Both the position numbers and the translations under genes were made by a program. From assembly GCF_013031355.1 (NCBI RefSeq), contig NZ_WPZO01000005.1, positions 334,070 to 398,069 on the forward strand: DNA of 64,000 bases, in the 5' to 3' direction. The DNA comes from Ruegeria arenilitoris (GTDB lineage Bacteria; Pseudomonadota; Alphaproteobacteria; Rhodobacterales; Rhodobacteraceae). Positions 28,252-38,029 of this stretch are shown here, piece after piece; position 1 is the stretch's first letter, and the number at the start of each line of letters is the position of its first letter. The notes beneath the pieces are model-generated. The model was not told the origin of the DNA. It saw only the letters and a program-made list of their open reading frames with translations, and ran no database searches.

Positions 28252-29009
28252 AAATCGGCGCGGTGGTGGCGGCAGAAGGTCAGATCGCGCAGCGTGGCGC
28301 GGTTCATCCGGGGATTTTCGAAGATCAGGTCCAGCCAGATCTTCTCGACCCGCTGTTCGTTCAGGGGCAAGTGGGCCAGATCGAAATCCACCGAGTTGGC
28401 CGCGGTGGACAGGTCCAGTTTGCGCAGCACCTGTTCGGTGTTGGGACCGTGCTGAATGTTGAGGCGGGCAAACATCTCGAGCGGCTGTTCCACCTCAATC
28501 TGCACGTCGGCGCGCATCAGATGCTGTTTGGTCAGCCCTTGGGCGGCTTCGGGCGGCAACTCCACGGACAGTGACAGGAACGAGCCTGAAAACCCGAACA
28601 CATCGACCGTCAGCCCGAATGCGGCCAAGTCCTTGTCGCGGGAATTTCGCGTCTGCCGCATCCCGATCTCGGCCAGAGGGCAGTCGTGAAACAGCGTCAC
28701 CTGCCGATCCATCTGCGCCTTGCGCGGGGCCGAGGCCACCCCCCGGCGCGACAGCGGCCCGCGCCACAGATCCGGCCGCCAGCACCAATCCGCACCCAGA
28801 GGTTTGGGAAACTGAACCGAACCGATTCTAGGTCGGGCCAACCGGCCATCGGCTTCGTGGATCAGCATATCCAGTTGCGTGCGCAGCTTGCGTGCGTCGT
28901 CTCGCTGTTGACGCAGCTGCGGCTCAGACGCATCGGCCGCGCCGTGCAATGCCTTGCGCCAACGCGCAACGACCCGGCGGTGAATATAGCGATCCAGAAG
29001 TCTGCCCAT
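28248..29009 (-). CDS. hypothetical protein of about 253 residues
   Basis: ATG at 29009 gives a start MGRLLDRYIHRRV; the frame runs 30 codons further up but that part is unlike coding sequence. The N-terminal third is a basic helical region. The rest appears soluble with a beta-rich core (VTLFHDCPLAEIG, LTVDVFGFSGSFLSLSVELPP). No signal peptide or membrane helix. I do not recognise the family. It forms a two-gene unit with the downstream coiled-coil protein, which overlaps it by four bases. Confidence 0.7.
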   Translation of the reverse strand: MGRLLDRYIHRRVVARWRKALHGAADASEPQLRQQRDDARKLRTQLDMLIHEADGRLARPRIGSVQFPKPLGADWCWRPDLWRGPLSRRGVASAPRKAQMDRQVTLFHDCPLAEIGMRQTRNSRDKDLAAFGLTVDVFGFSGSFLSLSVELPPEAAQGLTKQHLMRADVQIEVEQPLEMFARLNIQHGPNTEQVLRKLDLSTAANSVDFDLAHLPLNEQRVEKIWLDLIFENPRMNRATLRDLTFCRHHRADL

Positions 29010-29252
29010 GGCCCCAACATTCAGAGTGTGACCCTGTTTAGTCAAAGACACCGCAGGGGTTAAAGGTGAATAAACGATATTGAAGATCAAAACTCTCAAA
29101 TTCGTGATCAGATGGGCGGGTGGTCAACCCGGCCGCAATCTGTTACCTCGCCGCATTCTTGCAATCGCCGGGGCCAGTGCGTACCGTCTGTCACCTGATT
29201 GCGTTGGATCATCCCAAAATCGCATCTAAAAGATTTGAGGCACGACCGGGGC

Positions 29253-32200
29253 ATGGAACCCACTCTGTTCGCATTCATCTGGAAACACTCCAGGAAACAA
29301 CAGCTTGTCCTGCTGTTGCTGACGGTCCTGTCGTTTCCGTTTCTCTACGCCTCGCTTGAACTGCCCAAGCAGATCATCAACGGCGCCATTGGTGCGCCCA
29401 GTGACTCAGTCGCGGTGCTGGGGTTCACGGTGACCCAGGTGCAATACCTGATGATCCTGTGTTTTGCCTTTCTGGCCACGGTGATCGCCAGCGGGTTGAT
29501 GAAGATGCGCATCAACACAATGAAGGGCATTCTGGCCGAGCGGATGCTGCGCCGGCTGCGGTTCACCCTGATCCACCGCACGATGCGATTCCCGAAATCC
29601 TATTTCGCCACCACCAGTCAGGGCGAACTGGTTTCGATGATCACCTCCGAGGCGGAACCGATGGGAGGGCTGATGGGTGATGCCATCGCCCAGCCGGTGT
29701 TCCAGTTCGGTCAGATGATGACCATCGTCACCTTCCTGTTCATGCAAAGCGTCTGGTTCGGGCTGGCCAGCATCGCGCTGATCCCGCTGCAAGCGTGGCT
29801 GATCCCGAAGCTGCAACGCCAGATCAACCTGCTGAACAAGGAACGTATACAAGAGGTTCGCAATCTCAGCTCCGAGATTGGCGAAAGTGCTGCGGGCATC
29901 AGCGATCTGCGCACCAACGGCGGTTGGCGGTATCGGCTGGCCCAGTTCAGCCATCGGTTGGGGCTCTTGTTCGAGATCCGTTTCAAGATCTACAACAAGA
30001 AGTTCTTCATGAAGTTCCTGAACAACCTGATCACGCAGATGACGCCGTTCCTGTTCTACTCGGTCGGCGGTTATCTGGCGATCAAGGGCGAGGTGACGGT
30101 GGGTGCGCTGGTCGCGGCACTTGGCGCCTACAAGGATCTGAGCGGCCCGTGGAAGGACCTGCTGACCTATTACAATCAGGTTCAGGACATGTCCCTGCGG
30201 TGGGAGGTGGTGACCGAACGTTTTGCGCCCTCGAACATGATCCCTGAAGAGCTGTTCGTAGGTGAGCCCGAGGTAATCCCGCACCTGACCGGCGAGATCG
30301 AGATGCGCAACGTCACCGTGCGCGACGATGACGGCAAAACCATTCTCGAAGATATTGACCTGACCATTCCCAAAGGTGCGCGGGTGGCGATCCAGTCGAC
30401 CCATGCTTCGGAACGCAATGCGCTGGCACAGGTGCTGACCCGCGAAGTTTTGCCGGTTCAGGGTGAGATCACCATGGCGGGTCACAATCTGAAAGACCTG
30501 CATCAATCCGTGATCGCCGCCCGGATCGGCTATGCCTATTCGCGACCCTATCTGTTTAACGGCACGGTTGGCGACAACCTGATGATGCCGTTGCGCCCCC
30601 ATCCGCAGCATGAGGCAGACGCCGCAAAGGCCCCCAGCCGTTGGCAGATCGAAGCTGCGCGATCCGGCAACCCGACAGACTCGCTGACGGATGAATGGAT
30701 TGACCCCGAGCTGGCCGGGCTGGATGACATCGAGGATATTCGTGACTGGTGGTTCCAGCTGGTCGAAGCTATGGGGACCGACGAGGTTTTGCTGCGCCGT
30801 ACTCTGCGTACTCAGTTCGATCCTAAGCTGCACCCTGATCTGGCACGGGACGTAGTCAATCTGCGCGAAACGGTTGCGGAGCGGTTACGGGAAAATGGGC
30901 TGGACCGACATGTCTACCGGTTCGATCCTGACCGCTTTAACCCGACTGTGCCGCTTGGCGGGAACCTGCTTTTTGCCACCCCATCGCGGGATATCACGCC
31001 CGAATCTCTGGCCGACGACAGGCGGTTCAAGAACATCCTCAGCGCACATGATCTGGCCGAGGATGCCATGAACATGGCGAGCGACGTGATCGAGACGCTG
31101 GATCAGGCCTTTGGGCGCGGCGGGACAGATCACCCTCTGTTTCTGCGTTTGGGCATGTCGAAGGATATGTTCCACCGTCTGCTCGATATCAAGGATCGAC
31201 GCAAAGCCAAGGGCGACGACGACATCAGCGACGCCGAACGGTCTTTGTTGCTGACCGTTCCGTTTCTATTGACAGCCGAGCAGATTGGCCCGGATTTCCC
31301 GAAGGAATACAAGGACAAGATCCTTTCTATCCGAAAGGAACGGTCCGAACGACTTCAAGGCGCACTGAACGGCATGTTCATTCCATTGTCGCCAGACAGC
31401 TACTTCCCACGCCTTACGGTGATGGAGAATGCGCTTTACGGGCGGGTCTCCATGACGGCTGGCGCTCACGCCGAAGAGATTGAGGATATTGTGGCGCACG
31501 CCATGAACGAGGCAGGCCTGCGTCGCCGGGCAGCCGCGACCTTGTTCGATCTGCAAACCGGGCTGGGCGGGAACAACCTGCCAACCGTGTTTCAGGAACG
31601 CGCGGCGTTTTCGCGGGCGGGGATCAAGCGCCCCGACATTCTGATCCTCGACAAGGCGCTGGCCAGTCACGATTCCCAAAGCCGCCTGCGCACGCGCCTG
31701 CGTTTGCGGGAACTGTTGCCCGACTCGATCATGATCTTCATGGAGGATCACTTTGCCCACCCCGAGGCCTACGATCTGTTCATCGAAATCAAGGACGGGC
31801 GCATCGACGGTGTTGCGCGGACCCAGGACCGCCACGAAGCAGGGACCTCGGCCGATCTGAGCCGGAAGCTGCAGATTATCGCCTCGACCGAGCTGTTTTC
31901 GGGCATCGACGCCCGCAACCAACGCCTGCTTGCGTTCTCGGCACAATGGTACGAAGTCGCCGAGGGTCAGATGATCTTTTCCCGCGGACAGGCCCCCGAT
32001 GCAGCCTATTTGTGCATCACGGGGCAGGCCAAGCTGATCTGGACCGAAGAAGGTGGCGGCAAACGACCCATCTCGATTATCGAACCCGGCCGCCTGATCG
32101 GTGATCTGTCGATCATCACCGGCGATCTCCGTCAACTGGATCTGGAAGCCATCACAGATTGCACCTTCCTGCGCATCGGCGCCGAAGAACTGCGGGCCGT

Positions 32201-32360
32201 GATCGAAAGCGACGCCTCGGTCGCGGTTCAGCTGTTGCAGACCGTCGCGGGATATCTGACCACATTGTCCACCAGGTTGAACGAGGTCCAGAAAACCGCT
32301 GATGTCTTCCCGGATTTACCGCAAACCATCGAAGGCGAAAGCACCGGCAACAATGCGTGA
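29253..32360 (+). CDS. ABC-transporter-like protein with degenerate ATPase and cNMP-binding domain
   Basis: A 1035-residue protein from ATG 29253 (frame open to 29199). Residues about 5-315 form an ABC exporter membrane domain with about six helices. The nucleotide-binding domain is recognisable but ruined. The Walker A position reads GARVAIQSTHASERN (375-389) with no GKS/T; the Q-loop Gln is replaced in YAYSRPYLF; the signature is LGGNN (771-775); Walker B ends ILDKA with Lys801 in place of the catalytic Glu. About 260 residues (446-707) of unrelated helical sequence are inserted between the Q-loop and the signature. A Crp-like cyclic-nucleotide-binding barrel (about 879-990; FSGIDARNQRLLAFS, EPGRLIGDLSIITGD) ends the protein. 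ATP-driven transport looks impossible for a homodimer. The gene overlaps the CPBP protease gene by eight bases. Confidence 0.88.
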   Translation: MEPTLFAFIWKHSRKQQLVLLLLTVLSFPFLYASLELPKQIINGAIGAPSDSVAVLGFTVTQVQYLMILCFAFLATVIASGLMKMRINTMKGILAERMLRRLRFTLIHRTMRFPKSYFATTSQGELVSMITSEAEPMGGLMGDAIAQPVFQFGQMMTIVTFLFMQSVWFGLASIALIPLQAWLIPKLQRQINLLNKERIQEVRNLSSEIGESAAGISDLRTNGGWRYRLAQFSHRLGLLFEIRFKIYNKKFFMKFLNNLITQMTPFLFYSVGGYLAIKGEVTVGALVAALGAYKDLSGPWKDLLTYYNQVQDMSLRWEVVTERFAPSNMIPEELFVGEPEVIPHLTGEIEMRNVTVRDDDGKTILEDIDLTIPKGARVAIQSTHASERNALAQVLTREVLPVQGEITMAGHNLKDLHQSVIAARIGYAYSRPYLFNGTVGDNLMMPLRPHPQHEADAAKAPSRWQIEAARSGNPTDSLTDEWIDPELAGLDDIEDIRDWWFQLVEAMGTDEVLLRRTLRTQFDPKLHPDLARDVVNLRETVAERLRENGLDRHVYRFDPDRFNPTVPLGGNLLFATPSRDITPESLADDRRFKNILSAHDLAEDAMNMASDVIETLDQAFGRGGTDHPLFLRLGMSKDMFHRLLDIKDRRKAKGDDDISDAERSLLLTVPFLLTAEQIGPDFPKEYKDKILSIRKERSERLQGALNGMFIPLSPDSYFPRLTVMENALYGRVSMTAGAHAEEIEDIVAHAMNEAGLRRRAAATLFDLQTGLGGNNLPTVFQERAAFSRAGIKRPDILILDKALASHDSQSRLRTRLRLRELLPDSIMIFMEDHFAHPEAYDLFIEIKDGRIDGVARTQDRHEAGTSADLSRKLQIIASTELFSGIDARNQRLLAFSAQWYEVAEGQMIFSRGQAPDAAYLCITGQAKLIWTEEGGGKRPISIIEPGRLIGDLSIITGDLRQLDLEAITDCTFLRIGAEELRAVIESDASVAVQLLQTVAGYLTTLSTRLNEVQKTADVFPDLPQTIEGESTGNNA

Positions 32361-33243
32361 ACCCGCCGCCTATTCCGCCCATGAACAGCTTGTGGCCGAC
32401 GCCCGCGCCCGGCCCGAGCTTTGGCGCCTTTTGTTCGGGCTGTTCATTGTTGGCGTGCTGTATGTGACGCTGAATTCGGTTCTGTTTGCCCTCATTGGAG
32501 GTCTGATCCCTCCGGATCAGGCACAGGGCTTTCTGCGCGGCACCTCAGCACTGGCGACCTTGGTCTTGCTGATGAGTTTCGGATTTCTGACGCTGGGCGT
32601 CGCTGTTGCAGCGCGACAAATGCAGCACCGGTCGTTGCGCGCGATTCTGGGGCCGCGCAATCAGTTCCGGCAGCAATTTGTTTTCGTGGCACTGGCACTG
32701 ACGGTTCTTGGCGTGGTCATGGCCCTTTTGCCGCCATACGGAATGGGCGAGCCGCTGACCCAGAACCTCACCCTGTCCACATGGGTGTTATTGCTGCCGC
32801 TGTCAGCGACGGCGGTACTGATTCAGACCAGCGCCGAGGAAGTGCTGTTTCGCGGTTACATTCAGCAATGTCTGGCGGCCCGATTCAGGTCTCCGGTGAT
32901 CTGGATGGGCGTGCCCTCTGTTCTGTTTGCCGCCGGGCATTACGCACCGGGTGTAACCGGGGACAACGCGCTTCTCGTGACGATCTGGGCCTTTGTCTTC
33001 GGCCTTCTGGCGGCGGACCTGACCGCAAGATCCGGAACGCTGGGACCTGCTATCGCTTTGCATTTCCTCAATAATACCGTCGCACTACTGTTCATCTCAC
33101 TGCCCGACACCCTCAGCGGCCTAGCCCTGTACCTACTGCCGTATGAGATGACCGAGACCGGGATGCTGCGGCAATGGCTGTTTGTGGATTTCGCAGTGAT
33201 GATTGTCTGTTGGCTAACAGCGCGTCTTGCGCTCAGGCGTTGA
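32353..33243 (+). CDS. CPBP-family intramembrane metalloprotease
   Basis: About 296 residues with eight or so transmembrane helices. The CPBP (Rce1/Abi) motifs are all present: EEVLFRGYIQQ (motif 1, Glu-Glu and Arg), a histidine in LFAAGHYAPG (motif 2) and HFLNNTVAL (motif 3). These enzymes cleave within or near the membrane; bacterial examples act in peptide maturation and immunity, often with unknown substrates. ATG at 32353 overlaps the end of the ABC-like gene, suggesting coupled translation; ATG at 32302 in the same frame is possible. Confidence 0.9.
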   Translation: MREPAAYSAHEQLVADARARPELWRLLFGLFIVGVLYVTLNSVLFALIGGLIPPDQAQGFLRGTSALATLVLLMSFGFLTLGVAVAARQMQHRSLRAILGPRNQFRQQFVFVALALTVLGVVMALLPPYGMGEPLTQNLTLSTWVLLLPLSATAVLIQTSAEEVLFRGYIQQCLAARFRSPVIWMGVPSVLFAAGHYAPGVTGDNALLVTIWAFVFGLLAADLTARSGTLGPAIALHFLNNTVALLFISLPDTLSGLALYLLPYEMTETGMLRQWLFVDFAVMIVCWLTARLALRR

Positions 33244-33301
33244 TTGCATTTCCTTCCGTAGCGTCTTATTTGACGTCAAAGCCGCATAACAAGGTTCCGA
33301 C

Positions 33302-34234
33302 ATGAACTGGATCACAAACTACGTCCGCCCCCGGATCAACTCGATCTTCTCGCGCCGGGAAGTGCCCGAAAACCTTTGGCACAAGTGCGACGAATGCGGC
33401 ACGATGCTGTTCCACCGCGAGCTGGCCGAAAACCAGAACGTCTGCACCCAGTGCGATCACCACATGGCGATCACTCCGCGCGATCGGTTTAAGCACCTGT
33501 TTGACGGTGGAATTTTCACCGAGGTCGAGGTACCTGCCCCGAAAGACGACCCACTCCATTTCCGCGATCAGAAGAAATACCCTGACCGCATGAAAGCCGC
33601 GCAGAAAAAGACCGGCGAGAAAGAGGCGATGCTGGTCGCCAGCGGAGAGATCGGGCGCACGCCTATCATCGCCGCCGCGCAGGATTTCTCTTTCATGGGC
33701 GGCTCAATGGGCATGTATGTCGGCAACGCCATCATCGCCGCCGCGCAAGAGGCGGTGAAGCTGAAGCGCCCGCTGATCCTGTTCTCGGCCGCGGGCGGCG
33801 CGCGGATGCAGGAAGGTATCCTTAGCCTGATGCAGATGCCACGGACCACCGTGGCCGTCGAGATGCTGAAAGAAGCGAACTTGCCCTATATCGTCGTTCT
33901 GACCCACCCGACCACGGGCGGCGTAACGGCGTCTTATGCGATGCTGGGCGACGTGCACATTTCAGAACCCAACGCGCTGATCTGCTTTGCTGGGCCGCGC
34001 GTGATCGAACAGACCATCCGTGAAAAACTGCCCGAAGGGTTCCAGCGCGCCGAATACCTACTTGATCACGGGATGCTGGACCGCGTCACCAAACGCACCG
34101 AGATGCGCGAAGAGCTGATCACCATCACCCGTATGCTGATGAACCAGCCTCCGGCGGTGAAAGGCGACCTGCCTGCGCCCGAGCCCGAAGAAACCCCTGC
34201 CGAAACTCCGGCTGAGGACGCGGGCGAAAAATGA
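33302..34234 (+). CDS. accD: acetyl-CoA carboxylase carboxyltransferase subunit beta
   Basis: A 310-residue carboxyltransferase subunit with a four-cysteine zinc finger (Cys29, Cys32, Cys48, Cys51; CDECGT...CTQCDHH) and the crotonase-like core ([35 protein letters not shown]). With AccA it transfers CO2 from carboxybiotin to acetyl-CoA to form malonyl-CoA for fatty acid synthesis. The C-terminal 30 residues are an acidic Pro/Glu tail. It overlaps folC by ATGA, the classical accD-folC pair. Confidence 0.97.
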   Translation: MNWITNYVRPRINSIFSRREVPENLWHKCDECGTMLFHRELAENQNVCTQCDHHMAITPRDRFKHLFDGGIFTEVEVPAPKDDPLHFRDQKKYPDRMKAAQKKTGEKEAMLVASGEIGRTPIIAAAQDFSFMGGSMGMYVGNAIIAAAQEAVKLKRPLILFSAAGGARMQEGILSLMQMPRTTVAVEMLKEANLPYIVVLTHPTTGGVTASYAMLGDVHISEPNALICFAGPRVIEQTIREKLPEGFQRAEYLLDHGMLDRVTKRTEMREELITITRMLMNQPPAVKGDLPAPEPEETPAETPAEDAGEK

Positions 34235-35505
34235 CCGGCCAAACATCCGACCTCATCCTTGACCGGATGATGGCCTTGCACCCCAAGATCATTGACCTGA
34301 CCTTGGATCGCGTCTGGCGTCTGCTGGCCGCGCTGGACAACCCGCAGACCAAACTGCCGCCGGTGATCCATATCGCCGGGACCAACGGCAAAGGCTCGAC
34401 CCAGGCCATGATCCGCGCCGGGTTGGAAGGGGCAGGGCTGTCGGCCCATGCCTATACCTCGCCGCATTTGGCACGGTTCCACGAACGCATCCGTTTGGCC
34501 GGAGAGCTGATCTTGGAACCAGACCTGACGGCGGTTCTGGATGAATGCTACGCCGCCAACAATGGCGAGAACATCACCTATTTCGAGATCACGACCTGCG
34601 CCGCTCTGCTGGCTTTTGCCCGGGTAAAAGCCGATTACACGCTGCTTGAGGTCGGTCTGGGCGGCCGCCTGGATGCCACCAATGTCATCCACGAACCGGC
34701 CGTCACGGTGATCACGCCAGTGTCGATCGACCACGAACAGTTTCTGGGTGACACGCTGGGCAAAATCGCAGCCGAAAAGGCAGGCATCATCAAACCCGGC
34801 GTGCCCTGCATTGTTGGCCCACAACCGGACGAGGCGCTGGAGGTCATCGAATACACCGCCGCGCGCCTTGGGGCTCAGTTGCTGGTCCACGGCCAACATT
34901 GGCACGTGCACGAGGAAAACGGACGCCTGATCTATCAGGACGAAACCGGCCTGCGCGACCTGCCACTGCCCAACCTGTTGGGCGCACACCAAATCCAGAA
35001 TGCCGGCGCTGCGCTGGCTGTTCTGCGTCACCTGAACCTGGGTGATGACGCCTACGAGGCCGCTGTGACCAAAGCCGAATGGCCTGCGCGGATGCAGCGC
35101 CTGAAGACCGGACCTTTGGTCGAGGCCGCCCCGCAGGCCGAACTGTGGTTGGATGGCGGCCACAACGCCGCCGCCGGAATCGCGTTGGCTGATGTTCTGG
35201 CCAAGCTGCCCGACCGCCCCACGCATATGATCTGCGGTATGCTCAACACCAAGGACGTCTCCGGCTATCTGGCCCCGCTGGCGAAACAGGCGCAAAGCCT
35301 GACCGCCGTCTCCATTCCCGGAGAGGCTGCCACGCTCAGCGCTGAAGACACTGCCGCCGCTGCGGCCAAGGTCAACCTGCCTGCGACAACCGCCGACAGC
35401 GTTTCTGATGCGCTGAAAACAATCGTGGCGGCAGACCCGCAGGCCCGCGTGCTGATTTGCGGGTCGCTTTATCTGGCCGGGAACATCCTGCGCGAAAACG
35501 GCTGA
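34231..35505 (+). CDS. folC: bifunctional folylpolyglutamate/dihydrofolate synthase
   Basis: A 424-residue Mur-ligase-like enzyme with the P-loop [11 protein letters not shown] (about 47-57), the [12 protein letters not shown] motif, [13 protein letters not shown] and the DGGHNAAA motif in the C-terminal domain. It adds L-glutamate to dihydropteroate and extends folate polyglutamate tails using ATP. Translationally coupled to accD. Confidence 0.95.
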   Translation: MTGQTSDLILDRMMALHPKIIDLTLDRVWRLLAALDNPQTKLPPVIHIAGTNGKGSTQAMIRAGLEGAGLSAHAYTSPHLARFHERIRLAGELILEPDLTAVLDECYAANNGENITYFEITTCAALLAFARVKADYTLLEVGLGGRLDATNVIHEPAVTVITPVSIDHEQFLGDTLGKIAAEKAGIIKPGVPCIVGPQPDEALEVIEYTAARLGAQLLVHGQHWHVHEENGRLIYQDETGLRDLPLPNLLGAHQIQNAGAALAVLRHLNLGDDAYEAAVTKAEWPARMQRLKTGPLVEAAPQAELWLDGGHNAAAGIALADVLAKLPDRPTHMICGMLNTKDVSGYLAPLAKQAQSLTAVSIPGEAATLSAEDTAAAAAKVNLPATTADSVSDALKTIVAADPQARVLICGSLYLAGNILRENG

Positions 35506-35521
35506 ATACAGCCCGCCAAAG

Positions 35522-35582
35522 CTTCATCTGGCCAAAAATATCCCGGGGTAGGCGCGCAAAGAGCGGCGGGGGCAGCGCCCCC
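35522..35582 (-). repeat. Rhodobacteraceae-type gene-end element (hairpin plus conserved box)
   Basis: On the minus strand, hairpin GGGGGC-GCT-GCCCCC (35568-35582) sits at the zapE stop codon. It is followed 19 bases later by a box whose core is GATATTTTTGGCCAGATGAA (inside 35522-35548). I recall this combination as a recurrent intergenic element in roseobacters. It lies between convergent folC and zapE and could act as a 3'-end or termination element. The family claim is from memory and unverified. Confidence 0.55.
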
Positions 35583-36640
35583 TATTTCCCCCAATCCTGA
35601 TCCTGCATCTCGCGCAGGCGCGAGGCGGTGCGTTCAAATTCAAACGTCCCTTCGCCCTCGACATACAACATCTCGGGCTCGGCCGCAGCAGAACAGATCA
35701 GACGTACCCTCGCTTCGTAAAGCGCATCGATCAGGGTCACGAACCGCTTGGCTTCGTTGAAGTTGTTCCGCGACAGGCGCGGGATGTCTTCCAGCACCAA
35801 CACCTTCAGTTCCTCGGCAATCGCCAGATAATCCGCAGGCCCCAGCATCCGCCCGCACAAGTCATAAAACGACGCCCGCGCGACGCCATTGCGAAAGGCT
35901 GGTAGTTCGACCGCGCGGCCTTTGACCTGCAGGATCAGCGGTTCCGCTGCACCGCCAGACAAGTCGTTCCAAACGCTGCGAATGCTCTGACGCGCTTCCG
36001 GGCCGATCGGCGTGAAGTAGACTGGCGCACCCTCAAGCCGGTTCTGTCGGTAATCGGTAGGTGAGACCAGCTCCCACACCTGAAGTTGTTCCTTGATATG
36101 GGCAATGAAGGGCAAAAACAGCTGTCGGTTCAACCCGTCCTTGTACAGATCATCGGGATGCCGGTTCGAGGTCGTCACGACCACAACCCCGCCCTCATAC
36201 AGCATATCAAACAACCGCCCCACGATCATCGCATCAGTGATGTCGGTGATCTGCATCTCATCAAAGGCCAACAGCTTGACCGTCTTCACGACCTCCTGCG
36301 CCACCGGGGCCAGTGCATCCTCGACACCATCCTGACGGGCCTTGTGCATACCCGCGTGGATTTCCTGCATGAAGGCGTGAAAATGCACACGCCGCGCGGG
36401 GATTTCCCCCAGCGCATCAACGAACATATCCATCAGCATCGACTTACCGCGTCCGACGCCGCCCCACAGATACAACCCTTTCGGCGGCGGAGGGGCCTTG
36501 CGAAACAGCCCGCGCTTGACCGGAGCCGCAAGGGCTGCACGAATGCGCTCGAAATGGGGCAGCACCGCCTCTTGCGCGTCATCCCGTGTCAGGATGCCTT
36601 CAGCAACGCGGTCGTTATAAAGCGAAATTAAATCCGTCAT
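35582..36640 (-). CDS. zapE: cell division ATPase ZapE (AFG1-like)
   Basis: About 352 residues from ATG 36640 (MTDLISLYNDRVAEG). Walker A is GGVGRGKSM (from residue 60) in LYLWGGVGRGKSMLMDMF. Walker B is VKLLAFDEMQITD, with a sensor region in TTSNRHPDDLYKDGLNRQLF. ZapE is a membrane-associated ATPase acting at the Z-ring; mitochondrial AFG1 relatives act in protein quality control. Single gene, convergent with folC. Confidence 0.93.
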   Translation of the reverse strand: MTDLISLYNDRVAEGILTRDDAQEAVLPHFERIRAALAAPVKRGLFRKAPPPPKGLYLWGGVGRGKSMLMDMFVDALGEIPARRVHFHAFMQEIHAGMHKARQDGVEDALAPVAQEVVKTVKLLAFDEMQITDITDAMIVGRLFDMLYEGGVVVVTTSNRHPDDLYKDGLNRQLFLPFIAHIKEQLQVWELVSPTDYRQNRLEGAPVYFTPIGPEARQSIRSVWNDLSGGAAEPLILQVKGRAVELPAFRNGVARASFYDLCGRMLGPADYLAIAEELKVLVLEDIPRLSRNNFNEAKRFVTLIDALYEARVRLICSAAAEPEMLYVEGEGTFEFERTASRLREMQDQDWGK

Positions 36641-36733
36641 GAACCCGAGCCATAGCGCCCCCATTAAGGCTTGAAAAGCAGCCATTTTGTCGACGCATCA
36701 ATTTTCCTTAACCGAGACCGCAAAACTGCTGAT

Positions 36734-36761
36734 TTGACGCTGTGTGCAAAATCCATAACGT
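36734..36761 (+). promoter_or_regulatory. candidate sigma70-type promoter of the MFS gene
   Basis: TTGACG (36734-36739), a 16-bp spacer, then TAACGT (36756-36761), 26 bp before the MFS start codon. Only the -35 box is a good match. Confidence 0.3.
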
Positions 36762-36787
36762 CCACCAGACCTAACCCCGAGGTCCCG

Positions 36788-38029
36788 ATGCCGCAATCCG
36801 CCCGCCTGCTGAACCCGATCCTGATTGTTGGATGTATCATCATCACGGTCAGTTTCGCCGTGCGCGCTTCATTTGGGGTGTTCCAGATTCCCATCGCCAG
36901 CGAGTTCGGCTGGCTGCGCACCGATTTCTCGCTGGCGATTGCCATCCAGAACCTCGCCTGGGGCATCGGGCAACCGATCTTTGCGGCGATTGCGGAAAAG
37001 ATCGGGGACCGCAAAGCCATCATTCTGGGCGCGCTGACCTATGCCGCCGGAATGGTGCTGTCGGCGTGGTCGATTACGCCGTTCGGACACCAGATGTACG
37101 CCTGGCTAGTGGGTTTTGGCATCGCAGGCACCGGTTTCGGCGTTGTGCTGGCTGTGGTCGGGCGCGCGTCATCAGACAAGAACCGCTCGATGTCTCTGGC
37201 CATTGTCACCGCGGCGGGCAGTTTCGGTCAGGTGATCGGTGCCCCGACGGCCGAGTGGCTTTTGACCTTTCTGCCCTGGCAACAGGTCTTCATCGTCTTT
37301 GCCGCCGCAATCCTCGCCCTTGTGCTGACGCTGCCTTTCATGCGCGCGCCGCAACCGGTCAGCAAGGCCGAGCTGGAAGAGAGCATGGGCCAGATTTTGG
37401 GCCGCGCCTTCCGCGATCCGTCTTACGCGATGATCTTTCTGGGCTTTTTCAGCTGCGGCTATCAACTGGCCTTCATCACCGCCCATTTCCCTGCCTTCGT
37501 GACCGAGATGTGCGGCCCGATCCAGCCCGGTGGCGTCCTGCATTCACTGGGTATTACCACCACTTCGACCCTTGGGGCGGTGGCCATCTCGCTGGTGGGC
37601 CTGGCGAATATCGGCGGTACGCTTCTGGCAGGCTGGGCGGGCAATCACTTTCCCAAGAAATACCTGCTGGCAGCCATTTATACCGGTCGCACACTGGCGG
37701 CGGCGATTTTCATCCTCATGCCCATCACTCCGATGTCGGTCATCGTGTTTTCGGTCGTCATGGGCTCGCTCTGGCTGGCCACGGTGCCCCTGACCTCGGG
37801 GCTTGTCGCGCATCTCTATGGGTTGCGCTACATGGGGACGCTTTATGGCTTCGTGTTCCTCAGCCACCAGATCGGAGGGTTCCTCGGTGTCTGGCTGGGC
37901 GGACGCATGTATGACGTCTATGGCGATTACACGATGGTTTGGTGGATCGGTGTGGGCGTCGGAGCCCTCAGCGCCATTGTCCACCTGCCGATCCGCGAGA
38001 ACAGGCCTCAGGTGGCGGCTGCCGCCTGA
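36788..38029 (+). CDS. MFS transporter (12-helix)
   Basis: A 413-residue major facilitator with about twelve hydrophobic segments: the opening LLNPILIVGCIIITVSFAVRASFGVFQ, then NLAWGIGQPIFAAIAEKIGDRKAIILG carrying motif A between helices 2 and 3. It resembles the oxalate/formate-antiporter and monocarboxylate-type MFS groups. Substrate unknown. ATG at 36788 has a GAGG site six bases upstream; the frame is open 39 codons earlier without a site. Confidence 0.88.
   Translation: MPQSARLLNPILIVGCIIITVSFAVRASFGVFQIPIASEFGWLRTDFSLAIAIQNLAWGIGQPIFAAIAEKIGDRKAIILGALTYAAGMVLSAWSITPFGHQMYAWLVGFGIAGTGFGVVLAVVGRASSDKNRSMSLAIVTAAGSFGQVIGAPTAEWLLTFLPWQQVFIVFAAAILALVLTLPFMRAPQPVSKAELEESMGQILGRAFRDPSYAMIFLGFFSCGYQLAFITAHFPAFVTEMCGPIQPGGVLHSLGITTTSTLGAVAISLVGLANIGGTLLAGWAGNHFPKKYLLAAIYTGRTLAAAIFILMPITPMSVIVFSVVMGSLWLATVPLTSGLVAHLYGLRYMGTLYGFVFLSHQIGGFLGVWLGGRMYDVYGDYTMVWWIGVGVGALSAIVHLPIRENRPQVAAAA

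Noticed and set aside
29253..32360. Functional drug-exporting ABC half-transporter
   Set aside because: All ATP-binding and hydrolysis motifs are degraded in an intact reading frame, so ATP-driven export by this protein alone is not credible.
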